A DNA stretch of 64,000 nt from Ligula intestinalis (Eukaryota > Platyhelminthes > Cestoda > Diphyllobothriidea > Diphyllobothriidae). A program made the translations under genes and the position numbers. Location: assembly GCA_036362985.1 (NCBI GenBank), contig JAYGXS010000005.1:25019421-25083420 (forward strand), given 5' to 3'. Shown here one piece after another: positions 23,401 to 34,799 of this stretch. Under the pieces are notes generated by a model that saw only the letters and a list, made by a program, of their open reading frames with translations, made no database searches and was not told the origin of the DNA. The number at the start of each line of letters is the position of its first letter. The first letter of the stretch is position 1.

Positions 23401-23450
23401 ACAAACACTTAGTACTTCTTATAGTTCTTTGAAGAACATTTGGTCTGGTT

Positions 23451-26400
23451 GTGTCTCCCAAAATGCCCAGGACGCCACTGACTACCACACAAAAAGGTGG
23501 CCTTGGCACAAAAAAGGAGCTGTCGGGTCCTCCCAATTATCGAATGCTGGGGCTTAGGGATCTCACAGCCCAAGTCGAGGATACCCACACGTCGGTAGGG
23601 TCCACTCATCAACCTCATAGCCCGTTATTAAATCACAGCCAGTGCATCGTCATACAAGGCATGCCTGAATCTTCTTCAGAGACCCCAAAGAATAGAATTG
23701 ACCATGATATGGATTTATTCCGCGGATACATTTAACTTCTCCTACATGAAAATGAAGAAATTGTGGTCCTCGTCCCAAAAGCATTTAGGATGGGCCTGAA
23801 GAAGGGTCCATATACGGACTCGGGTCAACCCAGACCAATAAAATTTATACTCAAGCACAAAGAACAAGCGAAGCTACTGTTGAACAGGAAATCGCAACTA
23901 CGGAACAACGGTTTTTTTCAGCGGGAGTAGTCGCCGGCCGAGAGGGAGAAGTGGAGGGCACTGAAAACCGAACTCCACAGGAGATCCAATGCGGGCGAGA
24001 GGAACCTGCGAATAATGAACGGGGAAATCAACACCGCTCAGAAGTCATTTATCTGGAAACAGCCATAAACGCTGAGTTTTACAGACAAAAAGCAGACAAA
24101 AAATCAGGCAATAAAGAAGCTAATTCGCAGAGACCTTCCGGCTCCCTCGACCCACAAATCGCTAAGAACTCTATGCCGGCAAAGCTGCGCTTTCTTCATA
24201 CGAACGCACAGAGTTTGCTTCAGATGATTGACGAGCTCAAAGTTTGTACAGCTGACCTACAGCCGGATGTCATATCCATTACAGAGACCTGGCTACAGGC
24301 CGACGTAATGGATGCCGAAATTGTACCCGGAGAGTACCAAGTTTTTCGTCGGGACCGGATAAATAGGAAGGGAGAAGGAATAACAGTGTTTGTCAAGAAG
24401 GGCATCATTGCGTCAGAACGCAAAATTGGTTCCTCTCATTATTGTGAAGCACTATGGCTTAAACTGAAAACGCGTGGTGCACCCACTTTACATTTCATGT
24501 CTAGAGACCGCCAAATCAATCTCCAGAGGGTGGTGAGACCTTGTTTGGACTAATGCGTGAACTGGCTCAAAATTAAAATGCGCTGATCACTGGGGATTTT
24601 AACGCCCCACTGATAAACTGGGATGAGCTATCAGTTAAGGGTTCTCATGAGTCTTTTAGCTCCAGATTCTTAAAGCTGACGGGGGACCTCTCTCATGCAG
24701 AATGTTGGATTCCCTACGAGAATAAAAGAAGCACAAACAGCGAACTGTTTGGACTTCGTATTATCGAAAGACCCGATTGATACAAGCGAAATTAGGTCAA
24801 TCGCGCCTCTTGGAAAGAGTGATCATGTCATGATCCTGTGGGAATATGCTTCAAATACCAATCAACCGAGAAATAGGGAGGTTTGTTTAGACTACTGGTG
24901 CGGAAATTACACCGCAATGAGAAATGAACTAGCAGCAATAACTTGGTATGACCTTCTAACCGGTAGTCCAGATGCCGACTTGAACATTGTCAGGGATCTT
25001 ATAAGCGAAGTTATGCATTGAAACTGTCCGCTGAAACAAGTACAAAAGGCGAGCAGGCCCCCTGGTTAACGCAAGATCTGAAGAGCCCAATAAACCGCAC
25101 GAGCAAACTCTGGAGAAGGTACGCATCAACACGCCAGCCTTCACACTACGAAGAATTCCACAAAAAGCGGAACGAGGTTAGATCAAACATTCAGAAAACG
25201 CGGAAAGACTACGAAGCGAAAATTATCGAGCTAGTTTTTTGCTCCTGTTTTCACTAAGGAACTGCATTTTAATCCGGCAGACTTCCATGCAGAGAGTAAT
25301 GGCAGAATCATGCAGGACCTCCGTTTCACTGAAGAAGATGTAAGGAATGAACTTCTTGCGCTTAATGAAGCTAAGTCTCCGGGTCCAGACAAAATACCAG
25401 CAAAGGTACTGCAAGAGCTGGCTTCGGAACTTTCAAGACCGCTTACGCACATTTTTCAGTTGTCCTTTGATCGAGGCCTGCTCCCATCCGATTGGAAAGT
25501 TGCGAACGTATACCCTATTCACAAGCGTGGATCCAGAACCAGCGCGAACAAATATCGACCAGTGAGCCTAACTTGCATCTGTTGTAAAGTTATGAAAAGG
25601 ATCGTCAAAAAAGCTTCTATGACGTTCCTCGAAGAAAAAGACTTCTTTGATGGTGCCCAACATGGGTTTCGAGGAAACCACTCCTGCCTGACCAATATGC
25701 TTTATTCTATGGAGCAGTGGTCCAGGTCATCAGACGAAAATTCCCTCGTAGATGTTTATATAGACTTTAAAAAAGCCTTCAATAGTGTCCCTCACCAACG
25801 GCTACTCTACAAGGTTGGCGAGTCCGGGATAAGGGGCAATTTACTTAATTGGGTAGGAGATTTTCTCATAGGCCGATCGCAGTCCGTGTGCGTCGGAAAT
25901 GCGAAATCCTCTTCAGTGCCAGCTGCGAGTGGAGTGCCTCAGGGCTCCGTTCTTGGGCAACTATTGTTCCTAATCTACGTTAACGACTGTAGGCATGGAC
26001 TGGTCAGTAATAGAGTCTTGTTTGCAGATGATATTAAGATATGGCAACCCATCAGAAACGCTTATGATGAACAAACTCTACAAGAAGCACTTGACCGCCT
26101 AGGTGAATGGTCCAAAAAATGGTTAATGCGGTTCGACTTTGAGAAGTGTGTCACATTGCGGCTCAAGACAAAGAAAGTGAGCGCGACGGATGACTCACAC
26201 AACTACGTACTCGATGGAAGGTGCCTGTCGAACGTCAACGAACAGAAAGATCTGGGTATCACTTTTGTGCCATCCTTGAAGCCATCTTTACAGTGTGTCA
26301 GGGCTGCCAAGAGGGCGTAATTTTTCTATTTTCCATAAAGCAAACTTTTGTTGACATACATAAAGAACTATTAGGCAAAATCTATGGAAAATTTATTCGT

Positions 26401-27065
26401 TCTAATCTTGAATAGGGTGTTTAGGCGTGGCGATCATGGATGCACAACGATAACCAGATGCTGGAAAGAATTCAGCGAAGAGCAACGAAAATTGTGAAAG
26501 ACCTAAAGTCTTCATCTTACGAATGTAGACTAGCAGCACTTAACGTTTTCCCCTTGAGTATAGACAAATCCGCGGCGACCTCAAACAGACGTACCGCCTC
26601 GTGAGGAATCGGGAGTGTGCCCTGAAGTTTAATGACTTCTTCGCCTTCACCACTTCAACCAACCTCCGTGGGAATTTCCTCAAACTGCGGGGAACTCTAT
26701 CCCATCTTGAGGTCCGCAAGCAGTCGTTCTCACAACAAGTCATCGGTGCCTGGAACGGACTGCCCAAGGAGGTCGTAATGGCGAACCCCACAGATGCGTT
26801 TAAACGGAAGCTGGATGAACCTCTACTTAACACTTGCCGTTAATATGCACAAAGAAGCAGAAATAATTTACGCCCCGAAAATACCTTACGATAAAACTGT
26901 ACATTTACATGTGCTACTCACTATTTTACAGTAACACAGTTAATGTTGGATATATTATGCACAAAAGAGATTAGTCTGCTCACACGCACACGTTAAAATT
27001 TGTACATGTATATATGTTACTCACTGTTTATAGTGACATATTTTATGTTGGATATTTCATGCATA
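23451..27065 (+). mobile_element. CR1-like non-LTR retrotransposon, frameshifted
   Basis: Three blocks lie in order. ORF1-like sequence is at 23451-23930 (CIVIQGMPES and PRPIKFILKHKEQAKLLL). The APE endonuclease follows at 23951-25020 (LHTNAQSLLQMIDELK, ITETWL, GDFNAPLINWD, GKSDH). The RT follows at 25310-26320 (KSPGPDKIPAK, YRPVSLT, FKKAFNSVPH, SGVPQGSVLG, LFADDIKIW), with a C-terminal tail at 26601-26840. Frameshifts at about 24540, 25020 and 26320 disable it. Two similar roughly 100-bp units, each with TGTTGGATAT.T.ATGCA, close the 3' end (26895-27065). Confidence 0.88.
25310..26320 (+). pseudogene. Reverse transcriptase domain of the CR1-like element
   Basis: A 336-codon frame covers RT motifs 0 to 7, with the catalytic FADD box intact. 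It lacks the endonuclease in frame. The frame stops at 26320, before the C-terminal tail, so the polyprotein is broken. Confidence 0.88.
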
Positions 27066-27264
27066 CTGTTTTTAATAGGGTCTTCAAAGGCATTGCCTAC
27101 TACCCTAAATATACTGAACTATACTGAACTATTTACAAATTTAGGAAATTTGCTTGCAGAACTCACGGAACTGTAGTTCATTAATATGTACTGTCTTTTG
27201 AAATCCTATCCACTGGTGCTGATTAATTTCGGTTCAAATATCCACACTTAATTTCGAAATAACC

Positions 27265-28065
27265 TCGCAAATTTGAACAAGGCAAATATCTCGAGCTTAG
27301 CAAGATTTATTAACGTTATATAATTTTGCGACCTCTTATTCAACTGCAAACGGTTGTTGCCTATTAATAAGATAATTAATTGTCCAATTAAGTTTCAGCC
27401 TAGAAGGGTGAAACTCGATGGGTAAGGAGAGTAGAAGCAATTAGACTAAGGGGCGGGCGCATGTGGTTGCTCAACGCGGAAAATAGAATGCGTAAGAGCT
27501 CAATCACGAAGCCTTTAGTGGACACTGGCCATACGGTCGACCAAACGACTGCATTTAAGGTCGCACTTCGGGCGACGGCCGGGCGTCTCTAACAGTTTGC
27601 GAAGGCCGCTGCAATATGAAGAAGAAAAGCTGAACTCCGTAAGCAGCTGGATCATGTGATCAACCTCGCACTACAATGGTCGATAAACTAATTTCCGCTC
27701 ACATCCCATCGGCCCCCATGGGACTGACTGTTACCCTGTCCTCTGCTCACACCCCCATTTTAACTACGTCCCACAGGCTTTCACGAACATTAACTGACAT
27801 GAACTGCCATGCTGTGACAATTACTTCCCCCCTCCTCTACCCTTTCACCATGTGCCAACATCTAAGGCTAATAGTTTCTACTTTCTTTACCTAGCAAGTT
27901 TCACCCTTTTAGGCCGACACTTAATTAGATACGTAAATATCCTATTAATAGGCGACAACTGTTTTCAGAAGAATAAGAGGTCACGAAATTATATGACGTC
28001 AATAAATCCTGCTAACCTCGTGATTTTTACCCTGTTCAAATTTCTTTTGGGGAAACAATGTTCGC
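27265..28065 (+). mobile_element. PLE fragment bounded by inverted repeats, copy 1
   Basis: The left arm (about 27271-27425: TTTGAACAAGGC ... TTAATTGTCCAATTAAG) is mirrored by the right arm (27890-28055: GACACTTAATTAG ... CCTGTTCAAATTTC). Between them is a decayed GIY-YIG C-terminal segment (AENRMRKSSITKPLVDTGH..DQTTAFKVALRATAG). Copy 2 is at 31210-32590. Confidence 0.65.
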
Positions 28066-28141
28066 TAATACAAGCGAACATGCATGCCCCAGGAAGCAAT
28101 TGAGAAGAAGAAGAAGAAGACTTGATCGCTGGGATAATACG

Positions 28142-28193
28142 TTTATTCGCCTGAAGTTTCGATATCCATCGCGGATTCGTCATCAGAGACATA
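28142..28193 (-). ncRNA. Hammerhead ribozyme motif, altered cleavage triplet
   Basis: CTGATGA, ATCC/GGAT stem II, GAAAC and a fully paired stem I (TTAT-GTCT with AGGC-GA-ATAA) are present. The cleavage triplet is TTC instead of GTC. The tail runs left into a CTT tract. Confidence 0.6.
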
Positions 28194-28236
28194 AGAAGGA
28201 GACAGTAAATACTGTCTGTCTGCTACGGTCTCCTAC

Positions 28237-28288
28237 TTATGCCTCTGATGATGAATGCGCAACGCATGTCAAAACGTCAGGCGAATAA
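28237..28288 (+). ncRNA. Hammerhead ribozyme motif, core G lost
   Basis: TTAT-GCCT pairs perfectly with AGGC-GA-ATAA (stem I). CTGATGA and GTC are intact, and stem II is a 5-bp ATGCG/CGCAT hairpin. GAAA has become AAAA, which should abolish cleavage. The paired changes in stem II compared with other copies suggest covariation. It diverges from the motif at 28142. Confidence 0.6.
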
Positions 28289-28308
28289 ACGAATTGTCCC
28301 AGCGATCG

Positions 28309-28347
28309 AGTCTTCTTCTTCTTCTTCTTCTTCTTCTTCTTCTTCTC
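28309..28347. repeat. (CTT)n microsatellite after hammerhead tail
   Basis: About 12 perfect CTT units directly follow the shared ...GCGATCGAGT tail of the hammerhead repeat. Confidence 0.95.
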
Positions 28348-28470
28348 AAAACAGTGTTTCCATACAAACCCCGTAAATACATTTCTCGAAGAATTTACCC
28401 CAGAGCGCATACGGATAACGAAGGAAATAAAAAAAGGCAACAACACTTTTCTAGGTTGTCTTTTGGTTAC

Positions 28471-29060
28471 CTCGTTACACAGATCGATATTGTGCGGACA
28501 GTTGTCCTTATCGAGTGGACCAACTCTGAGCAGGGTTTCCTGCTGCAGCACCACAGCTCGGCTCTGTTCATTGTAGCTGACGGAAAAGCTCTCGGACCGG
28601 TTATCCACAGAAGCGGGACCGGGCATCTGCTGCAGTTTGCCCCGGCACGCCTTCATCAGGTCACTGACTTTGGGATCTGCCAGATGCCGGCCGAACCAGA
28701 CGTGTTTCGAATTCTGGCTGATGAGTCTGTTGCCAAGAAGGCCGAAGTGTTTGGCATATTCAAACGGCTGCATGGCTTGGCTCACAAAAACGGCCTGAGA
28801 GAAAGCAAAGTCGGCCAGCTCCCAGGTCACAGGTAGGGGGTAGCTGAGGGGGTCCTCCGACCGTGCCTCGGCCTCAGCAGGAGTCAGCCAGGAGGAGGCA
28901 TCGTCGGTGTTGTAACGCGACAGAACCACATAGGGTGGGGCTTCACCCGTCTTCTTGGTGGTCTTGGGTACCGTCGTGTGCATATTGTAGTCCTCACCGT
29001 TGAGCAGCAGCGTTAGGCCCCCAACTGGGCACCAAATTATGCCAAGATTGAGCCAAGTGT
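28471..29060 (-). CDS. Adhesion GPCR exon: end of module 3, long linker, start of module 4
   Basis: The 590-nt exon follows CCAACCCTTTCAG and ends at GAG|GTAACC in phase 0. It begins TWLNLGIIW...GLTLLLNGEDYN, the central strand and Asn-Gly turn of module 3. A long linker follows (SYPLPVTWELADF, HVWFGRHLADPK). It finishes with the next Cys pair, DNCPHNIDLCNE. The next exon starts GFTVGGWYSL, so the intron cuts immediately after the Cys pair of module 4. Confidence 0.9.
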
Positions 29061-29707
29061 CTGAAAGGGTTGGAGGAAACACCTACTGTCAGTCAGTCAG
29101 TCCACGCCAGCTTCTGAGAGTAAGCTGAATGGTACAATAGGTTCTCTTTCACATGAAATGTCAACCGAAATTCTTAAAAAAGGCTGTTTGATTCCAACAA
29201 ATTACGGCAAAGCTGTCTTGTAGGGCCGCCTAAATACCTATTGCCTCCCCACCCAACAGAATAGGTGGTTAAACCCCAAATTATCTCGGTTAACGAGTTT
29301 AAATGAATATTCAATCGTGTGTTGTAAGTGATCAGAGGATATTAAATTAAAACACTTATAATTGTTTTAATGAGCTAAATATAATCGACTCCATCAACAT
29401 AAACTTCTGTTGCTCAGGCAACAGATGCCTTTTGATGGAAATTTGACCTTATATTGGTGGACCTTAACACGAAAAATGGAAATTAGCACTACTGAAAATG
29501 TAACAGTAGCTTATTATTAAATATAAAGGCAAATAGGTATTTTTAAAGAGTCAGCAAGCAAGTTACTTGAGTACCGTTGTAATTATGATAATACTTCAAC
29601 CATATCTCCAAATACTCCAATCACGTCAGGATTCCAGGTTCTGAGCAAGCTTCTTCCGGACCGTGAAGAAGAGGACGGAACCGCTGGGACAAGATAGCAA
29701 TAGTACT

Positions 29708-29832
29708 TTCTTCGTCTTCTTCTTCGTCTTCGTCTTCTTCTTCTTCTTCTTCTTCTTCTTCTTCTTCTTCTTCTCCTTCTTCTTCTTCTTCTTCTTCTTC
29801 TTCTTCTTCTTCTTCTTCTCCTCCTTCTTCTC
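29708..29832. repeat. Imperfect (CTT)n microsatellite
   Basis: About 125 bp of CTT units with CGT and CTC interruptions. The long Arg- or Phe-rich frames across it are artefacts. Confidence 0.95.
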
Positions 29833-29899
29833 AATTACTTCCTGGTACTCACATGTTTGCTTTTATTGGAAGCTTCCTTCCGACTGTCTTCAGTGAGTA

Positions 29900-30450
29900 T
29901 ACTCTCTACAAAATGGTTTCTTAAGTAACATATATTTTCCGTGATTTTAATGTCCTTCCGGATTTAAATATACATTATAGAAAACTTGCACAAACATATT
30001 CCTTTGCGTACTCCTTTTGTAGCAGATAATGCCTTCTTGAAATGTTAAACTTGAAAAAGGAGAATATTAAGTTTGTTAGTGTTTTAATTTCCGAATAGTT
30101 TTGACCTTTACCGGTCGTTGGAATTGAATTTAAGATTCCAAGATTACGTGTTCTATATATGCTGCATCGGAAAAAGAACGCACTTCCCTACGGAAAGAAG
30201 AAACCTTGATCTCATAAAGTTTTTTGATGGATATGGATCGTGTTGTATACTTTATGGGGAACAAAAATAAATTGACGGATACGATGTACCATGAATGAAC
30301 ATTTCAAGATGCTAAAACATCTCATAATTTAAAGAAAACTTTTTTAAAACCAAACTATATCTTTTTTAAGTTTAACACTTGAAGACGACAGAATTTGCCA
30401 CAAAAGCAGTACACGAAGGAAAAGGTTTGTGCTTGCTCTCTATGAAATAT
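29900..30450 (+). mobile_element. Foldback family 1, single arm (degenerate)
   Basis: It contains AAACTTGCACAAACATATTC, CTTTTGTAGCAGATAATGCC and CCGAATAGTTTTGACC, in the order seen in other family 1 arms. Confidence 0.5.
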
Positions 30451-30639
30451 ACTCAAATCCATAAGGACATTTATAATAATTGAAAAGGCACGCTACTGTA
30501 GCGATCTCAGTAATATTGGGTGTACTCGGATCGCTACAATCATCAGGCCAAATCCCGGTTTGAAGGTGAAAGAAAGAAGTCACCGGAAGGAGCGATTTAT
30601 TATTATGTAAATAACTCCCTATTGCTTTCTCAGATGGTA

Positions 30640-31160
30640 GGCAAGTAGCCCTTGTTGGATCCGGAACCCCGCCAGGTGGGCCTCAATCCCGGCGGCGAGG
30701 AGGAGGAGGAGTCGGAGCAGCATAGTCAGGAGAGGCTGCTCTGTCATAAAAAGACAGATGGAGAGGAGAAGAGATGGATCCACCATAGGGAAGTAGCGGC
30801 CACTGGCGAAGTCAGGGCTAGTATCGACTGCGTCAAGCTAGACCTGAGAGTGAAGTAGACGGTGATGGCAGCTCCTCAAGTAAGATTGCGGAGCAGATTC
30901 AAGTGTGCTCCGACAGGTGCGTGTGACATGTCCCTGGGGTTATCATGTCTGATGGCGTAGGCTCTATTGACCGAGGGTGGAGGAAATGGACATGTTCAAG
31001 TGGCGCTTGGGCAGCCGCTACAACCTGGACGCACGTGTGTGCGTCCGAGGGGAAGTCGGTCAATTCTCCGCAGGTCAACACGTCTGAAAGCGCTAACTGA
31101 GTTATTGGATGACCTTGAGGCACCTGACCTTGAACAACGACGCCGGAGAAAGCAATGGTA
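30640..31160 (+). repeat. Dispersed repeat; relatives at 36050-36300 and, inverted, 57560-58390
   Basis: Shared text includes GGCCACTGGCGAAG.CAGGGCT and TTGGATCCGGA.CCCCGCC..GTGGG. GC content is well above the flanking introns. The frame at 30652 is Glu-rich but not conserved. Confidence 0.5.
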
Positions 31161-31425
31161 GGCTTCGGCTACACTACTAAAGAGTCTATTCTGTACAGAA
31201 TATACTCGTTGCAGTCAGAAAGAAGGTTGAACAAGGCGAAGATCATTATGTTAGCAGTATTTCATGACGTCATAAAATTTCATGACCTCTCATTCAGCTG
31301 CACACGGTCGTTGCCTATTAACAAGGGAATTAACTGTCCAACTAAGTGTCAGCTTCGAAGGCTGAAACTTAATAGGTAAAGGAAGTACAAAAAATTAGTC
31401 ATAGATTTGGGCGCCTGGGGATACG

Positions 31426-31962
31426 ATCGATGAGGAGAAGAGTTTTGGAAACGATTATCCTGACAAATTCATTGATAAGTACCAAAACCGCAGACAAGAA
31501 ACTACTCCTGAAATATCAGTATCAAAAAAGCTGGTGAGCATGTTCCTCTCTGTCAAGGGTGATAATGTCTCCAAGGTGATAAAATGGAGGCTTCATGGCA
31601 CAATTCAAAGAACTTATCTCGCCGTTAAATCGTTGTACGTAAGCACGGCAACGACCATTCCAGTTCAACCGACTAAAGATCTTCTGCCTATGCACGCCAC
31701 TTCAAACTGTGTTTACGAGTGCACATGCAGTTGCGGATGCAAATACATCGGGCGCACGCAAAGTCAGTTGGCAACGTGGTCATCTGGACACATGCCGAAT
31801 TGCTTGCTCAGGGCGAAAAATAGAATACCTAAGAGTTCAATCACAAAACACTTAGTGGACAATAGCCATACAGTCGATCAAGAGACTGCATTTAAGGTCG
31901 TACTTCGGGCGACGACTGGGCGTCTCCTACGTTTTACGGAGGGCGCTGCAATACGGAGATGA
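31426..31962 (+). pseudogene. GIY-YIG endonuclease region of a Penelope-like element
   Basis: The sequence preceding the GIY-YIG module is typical of the RT-to-nuclease linker (FLSVKGDNVSKVI, LLPMHATSNCVYE). The nuclease has KYIGRTQ, but the Arg helix is altered (ATWSSGHMP, where copies at 40.6 and 60.2 kb have R.REHI.AWL). No RT lies upstream, so it is an isolated 3' fragment. Confidence 0.75.
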
Positions 31963-32202
31963 AAACCAGATTTCTGTAAGTGGCTGGACTATGTGATCAA
32001 CCTCGCATTGCCATGGTAACGATCGATAAACTCATTCCCGCTTACGCCTCCTCGACACCCTTGGGACTGACTGCTAGGCTGTCCCCTACCCCTGCCCCAA
32101 CCCCCCCTGGAATGCACTAACATGAACTGCCATACTGTGACAATGAGCTCCCCCTTTCCTTTCTCCTCACCATGCGCCCACATCTATGACTAATTGTTTC
32201 GA

Positions 32203-32388
32203 CAGTGGAGTCCGGTTAATGTGGACACCTCCGTTCCAGGCCAACTGTCCATATTAACCGGTTGTCCACATTAAGCGAACTGACCCCAAACCGGAGGATT
32301 TTACTATGGCGAAATTCCGTTCCTGGCCAACTGTCCACCTTAAGCGGTTGTCCACATTAACCGTGTCCACATTAACCGGACTCCACTG
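32203..32388. mobile_element. 186-bp MITE with perfect TIRs, TA target site
   Basis: It starts CAGTGGAGTCCGGTTAATGT and ends with the exact reverse complement, over at least 26 bp. It is flanked by GA (left, probably mutated TA) and TA (right). The paralogous empty site at about 27876 reads GTTTCTACTTTC, supporting a TA duplication. Internal tandem copies of CCGTTCC.GGCCAACTGTCC are present. The termini resemble pogo/Tigger-type elements. Confidence 0.85.
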
Positions 32389-32737
32389 TACTCCCTTTAC
32401 CTATTAAGTTTCAGCCTTCGACGCTGACACTTAATTGGACAGTTAATTCCCTTATTAATAGGCAACGACCGTCTGCAGCTGAATGAGACGTCACGGAATT
32501 TCATGACGTCATTAACTTCTGGCAATCTAGTGATATTCGCCTTGTTCAAATTTCTTCCGGGAAAACAATGCTTCAAGTTTCAGAAAGAAGGTTGTTTAGA
32601 AGTTGAGATCGTGACGTGACTTGAGTATTTTGACATGATGTTATAGGCTTATAAGTAGTTTGTTCGAAACGAAAACCAATTTCAGCATTTTGGTTGGCAT
32701 TTCATGAGATGGGAAATCCGCTGTAGAGAACATTTAC

Positions 32738-33046
32738 CCAGACTGTAGCTTGTTGCGTCCAGCATCAGGTCCCAGTCGGTGTCAGCCTCGCCAACAGACA
32801 CCCCGAGGAGGTTGCCGTGTGTGAAGATTGCCCAGCCGGCGTAGTCAACTGCGGCAGCATTGGAGCCATCGCCGATGTCTCCGGAGTTCAAAAAGTAGCG
32901 CAGCCTTGAGGGGCTGACGGACTGAATGGAGACCCAGAGCGACAGTGTGACCCCACTGCTGCCACAGGTCTCCTCGCTGGGACTGTGTAGGCAGTGGCCC
33001 GCCCAGGAGATGTCGCTTGGCTCGGGTACTGTCTTTTTCTGCCGAC
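32738..33046 (-). CDS. Adhesion GPCR exon: LamG-like module 3, N-terminal half
   Basis: The acceptor ends GCTGCTGTAG and the donor is GTAAAT. The 309-nt exon (2 nt + 102 codons + 1 nt) carries the signature CLHSPSEETC followed by GSSGVTLSLWVSI, with the Cys spacing widened to eight residues. Later strands include LRYFLNSG, GWAIFTHGNLLGVSVG and DWDLMLDATSYSL. The last base completes Asp at the start of DTWLNLGIIW in the next exon, a natural module continuation. Confidence 0.88.
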
Positions 33047-33228
33047 CTACAGCAGCAACAAAGCAGACCTCGGTTGTTTCGTTTGTGTCTGTTTGATTAC
33101 ATGCCAGTGCGTGACACACACCGGCGGACACAGACTACAATGGTTTAGATTTAAACGGTACTGACAAATGGTTAGTAGTATTGTTTTTACAAATAAATCA
33201 AGCCTGGAGTTCGTGTGGTGTTAGTTCG

Positions 33229-34199
33229 ACGCCGTTGATCATGCAATATTTCGACACATGCGAAAAACTCTTTCGCTAATCAGAATTGACTCCAGTTGTG
33301 ATACTGATTATCGTGTAGTGTATTCTGAAGTCAGTTCAATCAGGATAGGAAGCCGGCTTTTTAACGAGCTTCGTTCGGACTCCTAGCAAAACGTACCTAT
33401 TGTAAAAACTGACTACTTAAGTAGTATGCCTTTTTATTATTGATTGTGAATGCCTTTAGTAATTCAAAGATATTTTATGGAAAACATGCACGATAAAATT
33501 ATTTTTTGTACTTGTTTGATAGCAAATGACGCGTTCTTTAAATTTTATACTCAAACAAACGGTAGCTTTCGGCTTTAAATAGTTGCTAATTATGAGCTAT
33601 TTTACCATTGATAGAAATTCATCCATAATAAATCGTATCCGTAAATTTATAAGTGCTGCCTATACTGCATAAAATATATTCCAAATTTATTTTAGTATTT
33701 GATGAATACTAGGTGACGCCTTCCTCAAACTATAGGCGAAACTGTACATTTCCTTAGGCAGGATGCACACAGTGCGCAGTTTTTAAACCTTGAATTCGAA
33801 TGTAGCCTTCACTAGGTTAGAAAATTGTTCGGCAAGTGGGCAACTTTTTTTAAAACCGGAAGCTACCCTTTCTTTGAGCATACAATTTAACGAAAGCGTA
33901 AGTTGCTATCAAACAAGTACAGGAAATATTTTTCTCGTGCACGTTTTCCATAAAATATATTTGAATTTATAAAGGCAGTCAAAATCAATAATAAAAAGCA
34001 TGCTACTTAAGTAGTTAGTTTTTACAATAGATACGTTTTGCTAGGAGTCCGAACGAAGCTCGTTAAAAAGCTGGCTTCCTATCCTGATTGAAATGACTTC
34101 AGAATACACTACACGATAATCAGAATCACAACTGGAGTCAATTCCGATTAGCGGAAGAGTCTTTCGCATGTGTCGAAATATTGCATGATCAACGGCGTC
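33229..34199. mobile_element. Foldback family 1, complete 971-bp palindrome
   Basis: GCCGTTGATCATGCAATATT at the left is the exact reverse complement of the right end. The two arms of about 480 bp are mirrored throughout (CTTCGTTCGGACTCCTAGCA, ACTACTTAAGTAG, TACTTGTTTGATAGCAA) around a centre near 33715. There is no coding frame. At least seven relatives occur in this window. Confidence 0.9.
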
Positions 34200-34799
34200 T
34201 ACTGTGCTGTCAGGGGGCAACAGTATCTGAGGAAATGCCATAGCCTGAGGAAGTCTGTTTTCCGGTCTGATGGCGCTCACAGTCTCTGAGCTCTAGTGCT
34301 GAATCAGCAGCCCACAACCGGTAATTTAATGAGCCGGCAACGTGCAACCGTTCACAGAGACCTTCTTGATTTAAAACTACAGGCGAACTGAAAACACGGC
34401 CAATCGTTCTCAATTATTAGCCTTCCATGAGCTGTAACGTTTTCGCAAGAAGGACCCCGGTGACCCGCAACCACTACTAACATTGCCACTTTTAATAAGA
34501 TTTTTATGCTGCTACCTGGATCCCCGCTGTTTATTACTTTTTCACATTGCTGGTAAACTGGCAATGAAATATTTATTGATTGATTCATGTAAAATAAAAC
34601 CAGTTTATCAAAACAAAAAACTGATATTTTGGATACTAGAGTTGGCTACCCACGGCTGATGAGGGTCAATAGTCCGAAATAGCTATATCACGGTGCCTTG
34701 TCTGAGCCGGAATACTCTTATGACAAGTAGATAGTATACTGTAAATACTGCCTGTGTGTGCGTGTGCTTTTTAAGAAGTGGCATCCGGTGTGCACGTAC

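Larger units (their letters stand above)
31210..32590 (+). mobile_element. PLE fragment bounded by inverted repeats, copy 2
   Basis: The left arm 31215-31395 and right arm 32395-32590 are reverse complements over about 180 bp (AACAAGGCGAA ... CCTATTAACAAGGGAATTAACTG and mirror). The enclosed frame, about 31430-31962, carries a PLE C-terminal region: CVYECTCSCGCKYIGRT (GIY-YIG start), then SSITKHLVDNSHTVDQETAF. RT motifs are absent. A 186-bp MITE is inserted at 32203-32388. Confidence 0.75.

Noticed and set aside
29583..29834. Long poly-Arg / poly-Phe frames
   Set aside because: They are translations of the imperfect (CTT)n microsatellite.
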